A stretch of DNA of 64,000 nucleotides, taken from contig NZ_OZ244781.1 in the NCBI RefSeq assembly GCF_965219595.1, positions 2,418,001 to 2,482,000 on the forward strand, written 5' to 3'. Under the pieces are notes generated by a model, which saw nothing but the letters and a program-made list of their open reading frames with translations, was not told where the DNA came from and ran no database searches. This stretch comes from Poriferisodalis sp022821985. Its GTDB lineage: Bacteria; Actinomycetota; Acidimicrobiia; Acidimicrobiales; Poriferisodalaceae. Of the stretch, positions 28,592 to 36,252 are shown in pieces. The position numbers were made by a program, and so were the translations under genes. Within the stretch, counting starts at the first letter, position 1. Each line of letters starts with the position of its first letter.

Positions 28592-29223
28592 TGCTGCTCG
28601 CTCCCGCCGAGGCCGTCGGGTGTATTGCCGGTCGGCTCGGGCGCGCCCGTGCGCACGAGGACGTGCGCGCCGTATCCGTGCGCTGTGCGGGTGCCGAACA
28701 GGCCGCGTACGGGGGCCGTGGCGCCGTCGGCCTCGCAGGTGACGTGGGTGGTCACGATCTCGACCCGCTCGGCGTGCTCGGCAGCCGAGGAGGGTTGCTT
28801 GAGGTCGACGTGGGCCGCAGTGACGAACCCGGCGGCGCCGCGGGCAGGCCGCGGCCCGTCCGCGCACAGGTAGTCCAGCCCCGGCCTGGCGCCGAGCACG
28901 GTTGCGGCCATGAGTTCGCGACGCTGGGCGTCGTCGAGGCTGCCGGCTTCAGTCGTGTGGCCGTGGACGCAGCACACCGCGGCGGCGACGGCTGCTTCTT
29001 GTGCAGCGAGGCTAGTGACGAGTTCGGCTCGGGCGCCGCGGCCTGCCCACAGGATGAACAGCACCCCCAGCGCCAGCATCGGGGTGAGGGCCATGAGCTC
29101 GAGCGACGACGCGGATCCGCGCTCGTCGCGTGCCGCTCGCTGCGGCCGACGCCGTGCCGTAGGGGTGCTGCGGCGGTGTCGCGCCCGGCGGGCAGGGACT
29201 GGCGCCGTCAGTCGCATGGGCAC
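28588..29223 (-). CDS. TadE/TadF-like pseudopilin
   Basis: The 211-residue protein has a long arginine-rich leader, then DERGSASSLELMALTPMLAL and a single transmembrane helix ending near LFILWAGR. The R-G-S-x-x-x-L-E pattern is the TadE-like prepilin motif. The soluble C-terminal part carries several cysteines and is otherwise unassigned. TadE and TadF are minor pseudopilins needed for assembly of Flp pili. It lies two bases after the upstream gene and overlaps the peptidase gene by four. The true start may be internal, since the first 30 residues are low complexity. Confidence 0.75.
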   Translation of the reverse strand: MPMRLTAPVPARRARHRRSTPTARRRPQRAARDERGSASSLELMALTPMLALGVLFILWAGRGARAELVTSLAAQEAAVAAAVCCVHGHTTEAGSLDDAQRRELMAATVLGARPGLDYLCADGPRPARGAAGFVTAAHVDLKQPSSAAEHAERVEIVTTHVTCEADGATAPVRGLFGTRTAHGYGAHVLVRTGAPEPTGNTPDGLGGSEQQ

Positions 29224-29225
29224 GC

Positions 29226-29960
29226 CTAGTTGCCGAACGCCGTGCGCGTGGGGAGCGTCTCGGCGAACGACAGCGCCTCCTCACCGAGCCGCGGCAGCCC
29301 TTCGTGCAACGCTCTTTCGAACAGCCCGCCGCAGTCGGGCGCCATTCCGTCTTCGGATTCGGTCATGTCCTCGCCGGGCGCCCGTGCGATGCGCCCGACG
29401 GCTTCGCTGCGGATCGTGATGCCGTCCGGCCACACTTGGGCAGTCGCCCAGTCGCCCGCGCCCCAATCGGCCGCTAGAGCGACATGTGCGGCGTCGGCGA
29501 TCACGGCTTGGCCGCCGGCGCGGCACGGCAGACTGGCGGCGTGAGCGTGGCCCTGCGTCGTGTAGGCGCTGCTGTAGAAGCCGGCGATGGCGGCTTCGTC
29601 GAAGCCGCGGGCGCCCAGATCGGCGAGCAGCGACCGTGCGAGGGTCTCGCAGGCGTTCTGCAGGTCCGCGCGGAGCGCTTCGGCGGCTTGGCTTGCGGCG
29701 CGGTCCGATGCCGGGCCGCAGTCGGGCGGGAACCAGCCGATGCGGCCATGGTCGCGGCCTTGGGCGTCGCGCCACCCGGCCGCGAGCGAGGCGAGACTGG
29801 CGGCTGCGCTGTCGGCCGAGGCCTGCGCTGCGATCCTTCGCGGCACCGCAGCGGCGACGACGGCTGCGAGCACGCAGACGGGCACCATCAGCATCACCAG
29901 CAAGGTCACGGCGCCGCCGGTCTCGTCGCCCCGTCTCGGCGGCCGGGCACGGGCCCTCAC
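29226..29960 (-). CDS. TadG-like pilus-assembly protein
   Basis: A basic leader (RPPRRGDETGGAVT) leads into one hydrophobic helix (LLVMLMVPVCVLAAVVAAAV), followed by about 210 residues outside the membrane. This is the plan of TadG/TadE-like proteins with an R-G-x-V-T start to the helix. The soluble part has four to five cysteines and no recognised enzyme motif. I use GTG 29960, which gives 244 residues. The frame continues upstream but would run antisense through the next gene. It diverges from the plus-strand TadE-like gene, with starts about 40 bases apart. Confidence 0.65.
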   Translation of the reverse strand: MRARARPPRRGDETGGAVTLLVMLMVPVCVLAAVVAAAVPRRIAAQASADSAAASLASLAAGWRDAQGRDHGRIGWFPPDCGPASDRAASQAAEALRADLQNACETLARSLLADLGARGFDEAAIAGFYSSAYTTQGHAHAASLPCRAGGQAVIADAAHVALAADWGAGDWATAQVWPDGITIRSEAVGRIARAPGEDMTESEDGMAPDCGGLFERALHEGLPRLGEEALSFAETLPTRTAFGN

Positions 29961-29999
29961 CGGCGGCCTTCCGCCGCTCGGCGGGACGAGCGCGGCGAG

Positions 30000-30569
30000 G
30001 TGCTGCCGTTGCTGATCCTGTGGCCTGGGATGATCGTGCTCCTGCTGATCCTCGCGGCGCAGGCCTTCCTGGTGACGGGCGCCCGGGCGCAGGCCGAGAT
30101 TGCGGCGTCTGCGGGCTTGCGCGCGGCGTGGGTTGCAGTGGGCGACGCGGGGCTGGCGCATGCAGACGACGGCAGCGTGTATTCCGAGGCGGAGCCGCAC
30201 CCTCGTGCGTCGTCGATGTCGGCGTCTGCGCACGACGCTGCGGCCCACGCAGCGGGGGCGAGCGTAGAGGGGTGGCGCTGGTGGACGCCCGCAGCGGTGA
30301 CGGTGCGCAGCGATTGGTGCCACAGCGGCGCTGACGCGGCTCTGCGGCCCGGCGCGGGCGATTCGGGATGGGTGCGGGTGGAGGTGTCCGGCGAGGTGGT
30401 CGGCCCCTTCAGCGCCCTGTGGCCCGGCCGGCTCGACCGGGTGCATGCGGCAGCGGCTGGCCCGGCGGTGCTGTCTCCGCTGCCCGACGCGAACGCCCCC
30501 GGCACGCAGAACGCGGCCGGTCCCGGCGTCGGGCTGCCTGACGTGCCCGCGGACCTGCCTGAGTGCTGA
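30000..30569 (+). CDS. TadE-like pilus-assembly protein, inverted within the tad locus
   Basis: The frame reads RRDERGEVLPLLILWPGMIV and then a hydrophobic helix (LLLILAAQAFLVTGARAQAE), the classic TadE start. It continues for about 150 soluble residues to the stop at 30569. The only conventional start near the motif is GTG 30000. This falls just after the D-E-R-G leader, so the true start could be a non-standard codon slightly upstream. It exactly fills the gap between two minus-strand genes and is the only plus-strand gene inside the otherwise minus-strand run from 36173 to 27628. It ends seven bases from the convergent pilin gene. Confidence 0.65.
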   Translation: MLPLLILWPGMIVLLLILAAQAFLVTGARAQAEIAASAGLRAAWVAVGDAGLAHADDGSVYSEAEPHPRASSMSASAHDAAAHAAGASVEGWRWWTPAAVTVRSDWCHSGADAALRPGAGDSGWVRVEVSGEVVGPFSALWPGRLDRVHAAAAGPAVLSPLPDANAPGTQNAAGPGVGLPDVPADLPEC

Positions 30570-30576
30570 TCGGCGT

Positions 30577-31110
30577 TCATCGCGGCAGCCGGCTGATCCG
30601 GCACGCCCAGCGCCCGCTGGTCTGCGGGACATCGCCGGGGCCGAGGGCGGTCTCGGTGCCAGGTGCGAGCGTGGCAGTGGTGGGGGCTGTTTCGTCGGGG
30701 ACCGTCGTGGGTGCCGGCTGGGCAGCGGGCGCGGTCGTCGGCGGGGGCGGGATGTCGATGGGGACCGTGTCCCAGGCCCAGACGGCTGCGGCGAGCGTGT
30801 CGGTATAGGCCGACGCGAGGTCTTCGCAGCGGCGCTCGAGCGTCGCCAGCGTTGCGCGTGCGTCGGCCAGCGCGGAGTCGTCGTCGGCGGTCTCGAGGGC
30901 GATCTGCGGGGCGACGGCTTCGTCGGAGATGCGGGCAGCGTCGATGCCGGCGTCGATGAGACGACCCCCGGGGTCGAGCGGTGTGCGACTCGCGTCGTCG
31001 AGCAGGTTCTGGAAGGCGACTGTCATCGCCGCCGCAAAACCGCCGGCAGCGGCGATGACGAGCAGCCATTCGAGCGTCGCAAGCCCGGCGAGGTCGTGGC
31101 GTGGCGGCAT
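30577..31110 (-). CDS. long Flp/type IVb-like pilin with proline/threonine-rich segment
   Basis: The 177-residue protein begins with a short leader ending RHDLAG, then LATLEWLLVIAAAGGFAAAM. This has the same processing glycine and +5 glutamate as the pilin at 27628-28074. The middle is acidic and probably helical. A linker rich in proline, threonine and alanine (PPPPTTAPAAQPAPTT) follows, then a short cysteine-containing tail. It starts right after the tadC stop and is likely co-transcribed with it. Its length makes it a tip or minor pilin candidate rather than a bulk pilin (inference). Confidence 0.75.
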   Translation of the reverse strand: MPPRHDLAGLATLEWLLVIAAAGGFAAAMTVAFQNLLDDASRTPLDPGGRLIDAGIDAARISDEAVAPQIALETADDDSALADARATLATLERRCEDLASAYTDTLAAAVWAWDTVPIDIPPPPTTAPAAQPAPTTVPDETAPTTATLAPGTETALGPGDVPQTSGRWACRISRLPR

Positions 31111-31113
31111 CGC

Positions 31114-31938
31114 TCAGGGGGCTTGGGTGATGATGCCGCCGGTGAGCGACACGAATGGTGGGTAGATCAGGATGGCTGCGAGCGCCAGCGCCACTGCGGT
31201 GGCGGGCAGCACGATGATCTGGTTGCGGCGGTCGGCGGCCTCGCGCTCGCGCCCGAGGGTGTCGCGCCACAGGTTGTCCGCTGCGGCCAGGACGGCGTCG
31301 GCCATGCGCGTGCCGCGGCGCGCGGCGAGTTCGAAGGCGCCGACTGCAGCCGTCAGGCTTGTCAGGCTGTACCGCTCGACGAGTTCCGCGAGGCCTTCGG
31401 CGGCGTGGCGGCGCTCGTTCTGAGCCCGTTGCAGATGCTGCTGCAGCAGTCGCCAGCCGGCCCGGCGGCCGACCCCAGCGGCGGACAGCATCGCTGTCTC
31501 TGGGTCTGAGCCGGCGCTGACTTGCTGGGCGGCGAGCACGATCCACAGCCGCACCACTTGGTCGAGTTCGGCCCGGGCGCGGCGGGCGGCATCGCGGACG
31601 CTCTGGGCCGGCAACTGCCACCCCGCGAGCGTGACCAATGCGACGGTGAGCACTGCGGCGACCGCTGTGCGGGTCCACAGGGCTGCGGCAACCGCACCGA
31701 CGGCCAGGCCGCCGACGAGACCAGCCGCACGTTGCGCTGTATAGGTGCGCGGCGTGACCCCGGCGAGCCGCAGGTCGGCCCGGCGGCTTTGCCTCGGCTC
31801 GGGCAGCAGCCCCAGCACCGTCTCCGCGGCGCCGCGCCGCGCCGGACGCCTGCGTGGGGCGGCAACAGCCGCGACGGCGACAGCGGCACCTGCCGTGAAG
31901 ACGCCTGCGGCGGCCAGCACCAGCACGGTGGTGCTCAC
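31114..31938 (-). CDS. tadC: type II secretion system F-domain protein, TadC-like
   Basis: The 274-residue inner-membrane protein has two N-terminal hydrophobic segments. A cytoplasmic F-domain helix bundle follows (ELDQVVRLWIVLAAQQVSAG, then FELAARRGTRMADAV). A C-terminal membrane segment reads IIVLPATAVALALAAILIYP. TadB and TadC form the membrane platform of the Flp pilus machine. Its ATG overlaps the tadB stop (ATGA). Confidence 0.87.
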   Translation of the reverse strand: MSTTVLVLAAAGVFTAGAAVAVAAVAAPRRRPARRGAAETVLGLLPEPRQSRRADLRLAGVTPRTYTAQRAAGLVGGLAVGAVAAALWTRTAVAAVLTVALVTLAGWQLPAQSVRDAARRARAELDQVVRLWIVLAAQQVSAGSDPETAMLSAAGVGRRAGWRLLQQHLQRAQNERRHAAEGLAELVERYSLTSLTAAVGAFELAARRGTRMADAVLAAADNLWRDTLGREREAADRRNQIIVLPATAVALALAAILIYPPFVSLTGGIITQAP

Positions 31939-32882
31939 AGCGGATCCCGGGCGCGCCCGCGCTGTTTGAGATCGGCCAGAACCGACGGGTCAGCGCGCAC
32001 CACCGAATGCCGCACCAGGAACGCAGTGGCACCCAGCAGCACGAAAGCGATGAGCATGAGCACGGCTTGACCGGTCGGGGTGCGGTAGGGCTCGAAGTAG
32101 GCGGGGTTGTTGCGGTACATGAGCGTGATCACGCCGCTGGCCAGCGCCAGCAGCGCGATGGTTTGCGTCCAGAGCTGCACGACGGCTTCGGTGCGGGTGC
32201 GGTGCAGTGCGACGATGTCGCCGATGCGCCCGGCGAGCTCTCCCAAGGGCCCAGCCAGCGACCCGCCGGAGGTCGCGGCAACCCGCAGCCCCGCGGCAAC
32301 CTCGGGCTCCCAGGTCTGCCCGGCCGCGGCGAGTTCGCCGGTCGCCGCGCCGAGACCGGCGAGGCGCGCAGTGCGGGCTGTTCGGGCAACCGTGTCGGCG
32401 ATCTGGGGCGGGGCGTGAGAGGTGCTGGCGGCCAGGGCGTCGCCGAGCCCCGCGCCCGATCGAGCGAGTTCGGCGATCTGACGCGTCCAGGACTGCCAAG
32501 CCACTGCCTCGGCGGTGTGGCGCCGCCGCTGGGTGGGGGCTGCGACGAACGGCGGCAGCAACAGGCCGAGGCCCCCGGCGAGCACTGCCATGCCCCACAG
32601 CCGCGTCGCCGCGTACCCGCCGCTGGCGCCGCACGCCGCGGCCACACCTTGGATGATCCACAAGCGCCCGCCAAGGCCCGGTCGCGGCCTTGCGAACACA
32701 GGCGAGCTGCGCGCCGAATGTGCTGCGCCCGCGGCGCGGTGCCCGGGTTGCGAGTCGCCGACCGGCGCCGCGACGGCCTCGTGCCGCCCACGGGCCCGCC
32801 CCCCGATCAGGCCGACCCCAGCCAGCGCCGTCACTGTCGCGCCGGCTGCGAACAGCAGCCCGAACCACACAGCGCCGGTCAT
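31935..32882 (-). CDS. tadB: type II secretion system F-domain protein, TadB-like
   Basis: The 315-residue protein has N-terminal hydrophobic segments (AVWFGLLFAAGATVTALAGV). The F-domain is WQSWTRQIAELARSGAGLGD, then LRVAATSGGSLAGPLGELAG, with membrane segments near the C terminus (AVLMLIAFVLLGATAFLV). ATG 32882 overlaps the tadA stop (ATGA) and is preferred over an upstream ATG inside tadA. It is the partner of TadC. Confidence 0.87.
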   Translation of the reverse strand: MTGAVWFGLLFAAGATVTALAGVGLIGGRARGRHEAVAAPVGDSQPGHRAAGAAHSARSSPVFARPRPGLGGRLWIIQGVAAACGASGGYAATRLWGMAVLAGGLGLLLPPFVAAPTQRRRHTAEAVAWQSWTRQIAELARSGAGLGDALAASTSHAPPQIADTVARTARTARLAGLGAATGELAAAGQTWEPEVAAGLRVAATSGGSLAGPLGELAGRIGDIVALHRTRTEAVVQLWTQTIALLALASGVITLMYRNNPAYFEPYRTPTGQAVLMLIAFVLLGATAFLVRHSVVRADPSVLADLKQRGRARDPL

Positions 32883-34162
32883 GGCTGGCGAGGCTCGCTG
32901 GGCCATGCGGCGACGTGCGCACCGCCTTCAGCCAACCGTTCAGCCAATTCAGGGCTGCACGGACGGCCGGTCATCACGAGCGGGTCTGCGCGATTGGGCC
33001 GGGCGAAGATGTCGTGGACCTCGAACCGGTCGTCGGGAGCGCCGAGCACCTCGGTGATCGAGCGGATGCCGCGGAACCCGGTGCGAGGATCGCTGCCCAT
33101 GTGAACGACGAGATGGATCACGTCGGCTGCCTCCTGGATCAGCGCCGACTGCGCTCCTGCGAGGCCCGAGCTGAGGCAGTAGCGGACGATGCGGGCGAGG
33201 GCCTGGCGGGGCGACGACGCGTGGATCGTGGCCATGGAGCCGTCCGAGCCCGTGCCGCATGCAGACAGGAACGTCGCGGCTTCGGGTCCGCGCAGCTCTC
33301 CGACGATCACCCGGTCGGCGCCCGACCGCAGCGAGCGCCTGGCGAGCTCTTCCATGCCGATCTCGCCCTCGCCGTCGCTGTTGGGCTCGCGGGTCTCTGC
33401 TGCGAACACATACGGGTGCGTGTCGTGCAGGAAGAGCTCGAAGGTCTGCTCGAGCGTGCACACCACCTCCGTCGGGCCGATCTCGCCGAGCAGCGCCCGC
33501 AGCAGCGTGGTCTTGCCAGACCCGAGCGCACCGCAGATCAGCACGTTCGCAGGCGCAGGCGGCCGCACCGCGGCAGCGAGGAACTCTGCGGCCTCGTGCG
33601 TCAGCGACCCTCCGGCGACGAGATCGTCGAGCCGCACGATGCGGTGGCGGTGGCACCGCACGGTCAGATAGGGCTGCCCGCACACCTCCATCGCCGCGAA
33701 CACCCGCTCGCCGGTGCGCAGCCGCAGGTCCAGTAGCGGTGCCGACTGATCGAACCGGCGGCCCGTCTGCCCATGAGTGACAGCGAGATGCGCGACGAAC
33801 CCGATCATCTCCTCGGCATCTGCGAACAGCCCGCCGATGGCCTCCTGGCGCCCACCCACCAGGCCCAGCACCCCCGTGTGCGGGCCGAACAGCCAGATGT
33901 TCTCCACGTCGTCACGCCGCAGGTACCGCTCCAGCGGGCCCGTGCCGAGCAGTGCCTCGAGCTGGTTGCGGAGCCACGACAGCTCGTCGTCGCTCAGCGA
34001 CTCGCCGCGCGAGTCGAGCGCTTCGGCTTCCCGCGTTCGGGTGATGTCCTCGGCGATCCGCCGGCATGCATCCGCCACGGCCGGCAGCGACTCGGTCGTG
34101 CTCAGCCGGCGCTCCTGCACCCGCGGCAGCACCTCGTCCCAGATCGCCGCCGCCAAGCTCAT
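32879..34162 (-). CDS. tadA: pilus-assembly ATPase, TadA/CpaF type
   Basis: The 427-residue AAA ATPase powers Flp pilus assembly. The Walker A loop GALGSGKTT is at residues 211-219. The Walker B region is ADRVIVGELRGPEAATF, and the histidine-box region is GSDGSMATIHASSPRQAL. An N-terminal helical domain of about 200 residues has EALLGTGPLERYLRRDDV, typical of CpaF/TadA. ATG 34162 overlaps the tadZ stop by four bases. A much longer frame upstream of it is antisense or shadow sequence. Confidence 0.94.
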   Translation of the reverse strand: MSLAAAIWDEVLPRVQERRLSTTESLPAVADACRRIAEDITRTREAEALDSRGESLSDDELSWLRNQLEALLGTGPLERYLRRDDVENIWLFGPHTGVLGLVGGRQEAIGGLFADAEEMIGFVAHLAVTHGQTGRRFDQSAPLLDLRLRTGERVFAAMEVCGQPYLTVRCHRHRIVRLDDLVAGGSLTHEAAEFLAAAVRPPAPANVLICGALGSGKTTLLRALLGEIGPTEVVCTLEQTFELFLHDTHPYVFAAETREPNSDGEGEIGMEELARRSLRSGADRVIVGELRGPEAATFLSACGTGSDGSMATIHASSPRQALARIVRYCLSSGLAGAQSALIQEAADVIHLVVHMGSDPRTGFRGIRSITEVLGAPDDRFEVHDIFARPNRADPLVMTGRPCSPELAERLAEGGAHVAAWPSEPRQP

Positions 34163-35055
34163 CGCCGCGTTCCGGTGGCCGCAGACGCCGCGACATTCCT
34201 GCGAGGCGGTTCCGGCGGGCCTTCGGACGGGCGGTGTGCCCGCGCCAGCCCGTTGGTGCTCGCTGCGTCCTGCGACAGGCCGGCCGAGAGTTCTGGGCGA
34301 TCGTGCAAGCGGCCCGAGGCCACGCGCAAGGCATCGAGCGCAGTTCGGTCCCGCCGTCTCGCACGACCGCCCAGCAGCGCCGACTCGCTCACCGGTCCGA
34401 GCCGGCCGACGACCGCCAAACCCGCAGCACCATTCGTCGGCTGCCGGCTCTCGATGTCGCCTGCACTGGCGCATACCAGCGTCACCGGGTCGGGGTCGAA
34501 GCGCAGCCAGAACGCACTGAGCACGCCGCGCAGCCCACCGGGCGGCGCAGTGCCCCGAGCAGGCGACAACGTCACCTGCAACGCTGCTGCACGCGTCAGC
34601 GCCGCGTAAGGCTCGGTGAGGGATCCAGGCATCGACACGATGACCGCCCATCGCCCACTGAGCTCGGCGACTGCGTCGGCCCGCTCGGCCAGCCATGCCG
34701 CCGAGCGGCGGGCGCCGTCGGGATGACCGGGTGCTCCCAGCAGCAGGACCGACCCGCTTCCGTCGGCTGGCAGCGCCCAGCAGTGGGCCAGCACGCTGTG
34801 CGTATTGAGCGGCGTACGCGCTGCGATCAACGAGGGCAGGCCCCGCTGTGCGGGCGGCACCCCAGCACGGGTCGCCGCACTGATGCGCCTCGCCAGCCCG
34901 GTGCCGTGCGCGTCAGCGTCGATCACCAGCACGTCGCGGCCTGCTCGGGCCCACGAGCGGGCGACGCCCACCGCAAGGGCGCCCGTGTCGGGCGCACCCC
35001 GAACGGGCTGTGGCGCATCGGCGTCGAGGTCGCCACCGGCGCGTACGGCGAGCAT
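34159..35055 (-). CDS. tadZ: TadZ/CpaE-like MinD-family protein with degenerate P-loop
   Basis: The 298-residue protein sits where TadZ/CpaE is expected and has the MinD-like plan. PVRGAPDTGALAVGVARSWA is followed by the strand DVLVIDADAHGTGLARRIS, then VLLLGAPG and WAVIVSMPGSL. The deviant Walker A lysines of active family members (KGGxGKT) are missing, so ATP hydrolysis is doubtful. TadZ proteins place the pilus machine in the cell, and several family members are also degenerate. Its ATG overlaps the cpaB stop by one base (TGATG), and its stop overlaps tadA by four. Confidence 0.75.
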   Translation of the reverse strand: MLAVRAGGDLDADAPQPVRGAPDTGALAVGVARSWARAGRDVLVIDADAHGTGLARRISAATRAGVPPAQRGLPSLIAARTPLNTHSVLAHCWALPADGSGSVLLLGAPGHPDGARRSAAWLAERADAVAELSGRWAVIVSMPGSLTEPYAALTRAAALQVTLSPARGTAPPGGLRGVLSAFWLRFDPDPVTLVCASAGDIESRQPTNGAAGLAVVGRLGPVSESALLGGRARRRDRTALDALRVASGRLHDRPELSAGLSQDAASTNGLARAHRPSEGPPEPPRRNVAASAATGTRR

Positions 35056-36173
35056 CAGCCCTGCTCCCATGCCCGCCGCCACCGGTCGTTGAGCTCGTCG
35101 GCGACGGCGTCGGTGTCGGAGCCTTCGGTGACGCGCAACACCATCGGGGCAGCGCCGAGCCGTTGTGGCAGGGTCCTCCACCACACCCACTCGCGGGGCT
35201 CGGCCCACACGCCGAGCATGCCGTCGCGGTAGTGCTCCAGGCGCACAGCGCGCAGCACAGAACGAGGTCGGCCGCCGCCGCTGCCTCGGGGAACGCCGGG
35301 ATCGACCAGCAGCGCCAGGTCTCCCTCGGTGATCGCCGACGCCGCCAGGCTCAGGTCGAGTGCGATGATCACCTCCAGCTCGCCCGGCGCGGCTTGAGCA
35401 CGCCATTCGTCGCCGAAGGGATGCAGCGCTGCGGCCTCCCGCTCATAGGAGGCCGCCCACAGCTCGTCCAGGTCGGCAGCCAGCGCGGCGGCGTCGCCGC
35501 CGAGCGGCACCGGCAGCACCATCGGCGCAGCGCCCAGCTCCGCGGGCAGCGCCCGCCACCACACCCACTCCGCAGGTGGCACGAACAACCGCATCGACGA
35601 CCCGTCGAATCCGGCCAGCGCGAGCGAGCGGATCACCGACCGCCGCCGTCCGGGCTGCTGGTGCGACGGCGCGACGCCGGGGTCGATGAGCAGCACGGTG
35701 TCGCCCTCGTGCACGCCCGACGGCGACAGGCTGGTGTCGACCGGAACCACCACTTCCAGCGCGTCGCCGAACGCCCCCACAGACGGCTCGACCAGCATGT
35801 CGGCCGTCACCAATGAACCCGCAGGCAGCGCACGCTCCAGGGCCAGACCCGCCAACGCCTCGGCCGTGCCATGGCTCCACACGACATGGGGCACGTCGCC
35901 CAGCAGCACCTCGGCCGAGGAGAGATCGGCTGCGGTGAGCACATGGCCGCGGGGAAGGTCCCGGGCCGCGACAGCCACAGCGATGCGCTGGTCGAACGCG
36001 GCGGCAGTGGCCCAGAACCCCGCGACGCTGGCGGCCATCAGGACCAGCCCGGCGAGCGCGACAAGGGCGCGCTTGGCTGCGCGCGGCAGCCGCCGACGCG
36101 TCCGTTCCGGCACCGCCGTCCCCACGGCTTCGGCCGTCGCCTCGGCCCCGTCACCCATCGGCGTCTGCGCCAT
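35055..36173 (-). CDS. cpaB: SAF-domain pilus-assembly protein, CpaB/RcpC-like, with internal duplication
   Basis: The protein has a cytoplasmic arginine-rich start, one membrane helix (RALVALAGLVLMAASVAGFW) and a SAF domain (VAARDLPRGHVLTAADL, then ALPAGSLVTADML). Two homologous halves follow. The first has GDTVLLIDPGV, RSVIRSL and EWVWWRALPAELGAAPMVL. The second has GDLALLVDPGV, RSVLRAV and EWVWWRTLPQRLGAAPMVL. CpaB/RcpC proteins act in the cell envelope in pilus export. The start is taken as ATG 36173 (372 residues); the frame is open to TTG 36203. This is the first gene of the minus-strand tad operon. Confidence 0.8.
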   Translation of the reverse strand: MAQTPMGDGAEATAEAVGTAVPERTRRRLPRAAKRALVALAGLVLMAASVAGFWATAAAFDQRIAVAVAARDLPRGHVLTAADLSSAEVLLGDVPHVVWSHGTAEALAGLALERALPAGSLVTADMLVEPSVGAFGDALEVVVPVDTSLSPSGVHEGDTVLLIDPGVAPSHQQPGRRRSVIRSLALAGFDGSSMRLFVPPAEWVWWRALPAELGAAPMVLPVPLGGDAAALAADLDELWAASYEREAAALHPFGDEWRAQAAPGELEVIIALDLSLAASAITEGDLALLVDPGVPRGSGGGRPRSVLRAVRLEHYRDGMLGVWAEPREWVWWRTLPQRLGAAPMVLRVTEGSDTDAVADELNDRWRRAWEQG

Positions 36174-36214
36174 CGCGGGCACAGCGGCAGCCGTGCCCGA
36201 CAAAGTCTGGGTTG

Positions 36215-36243
36215 TTGACAGTGGTGCTGTGGGGGGTTACGTT
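36215..36243 (+). promoter_or_regulatory. strong promoter for giant gene A
   Basis: TTGACA at 36215-36220 and TACGTT at 36238-36243 are separated by exactly 17 bases, the best sigma-70-type match I see in the window. Transcription would start near 36250, next to ATG 36253, so the mRNA is probably leaderless. Confidence 0.75.
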
Positions 36244-36252
36244 GCGCCGCTC

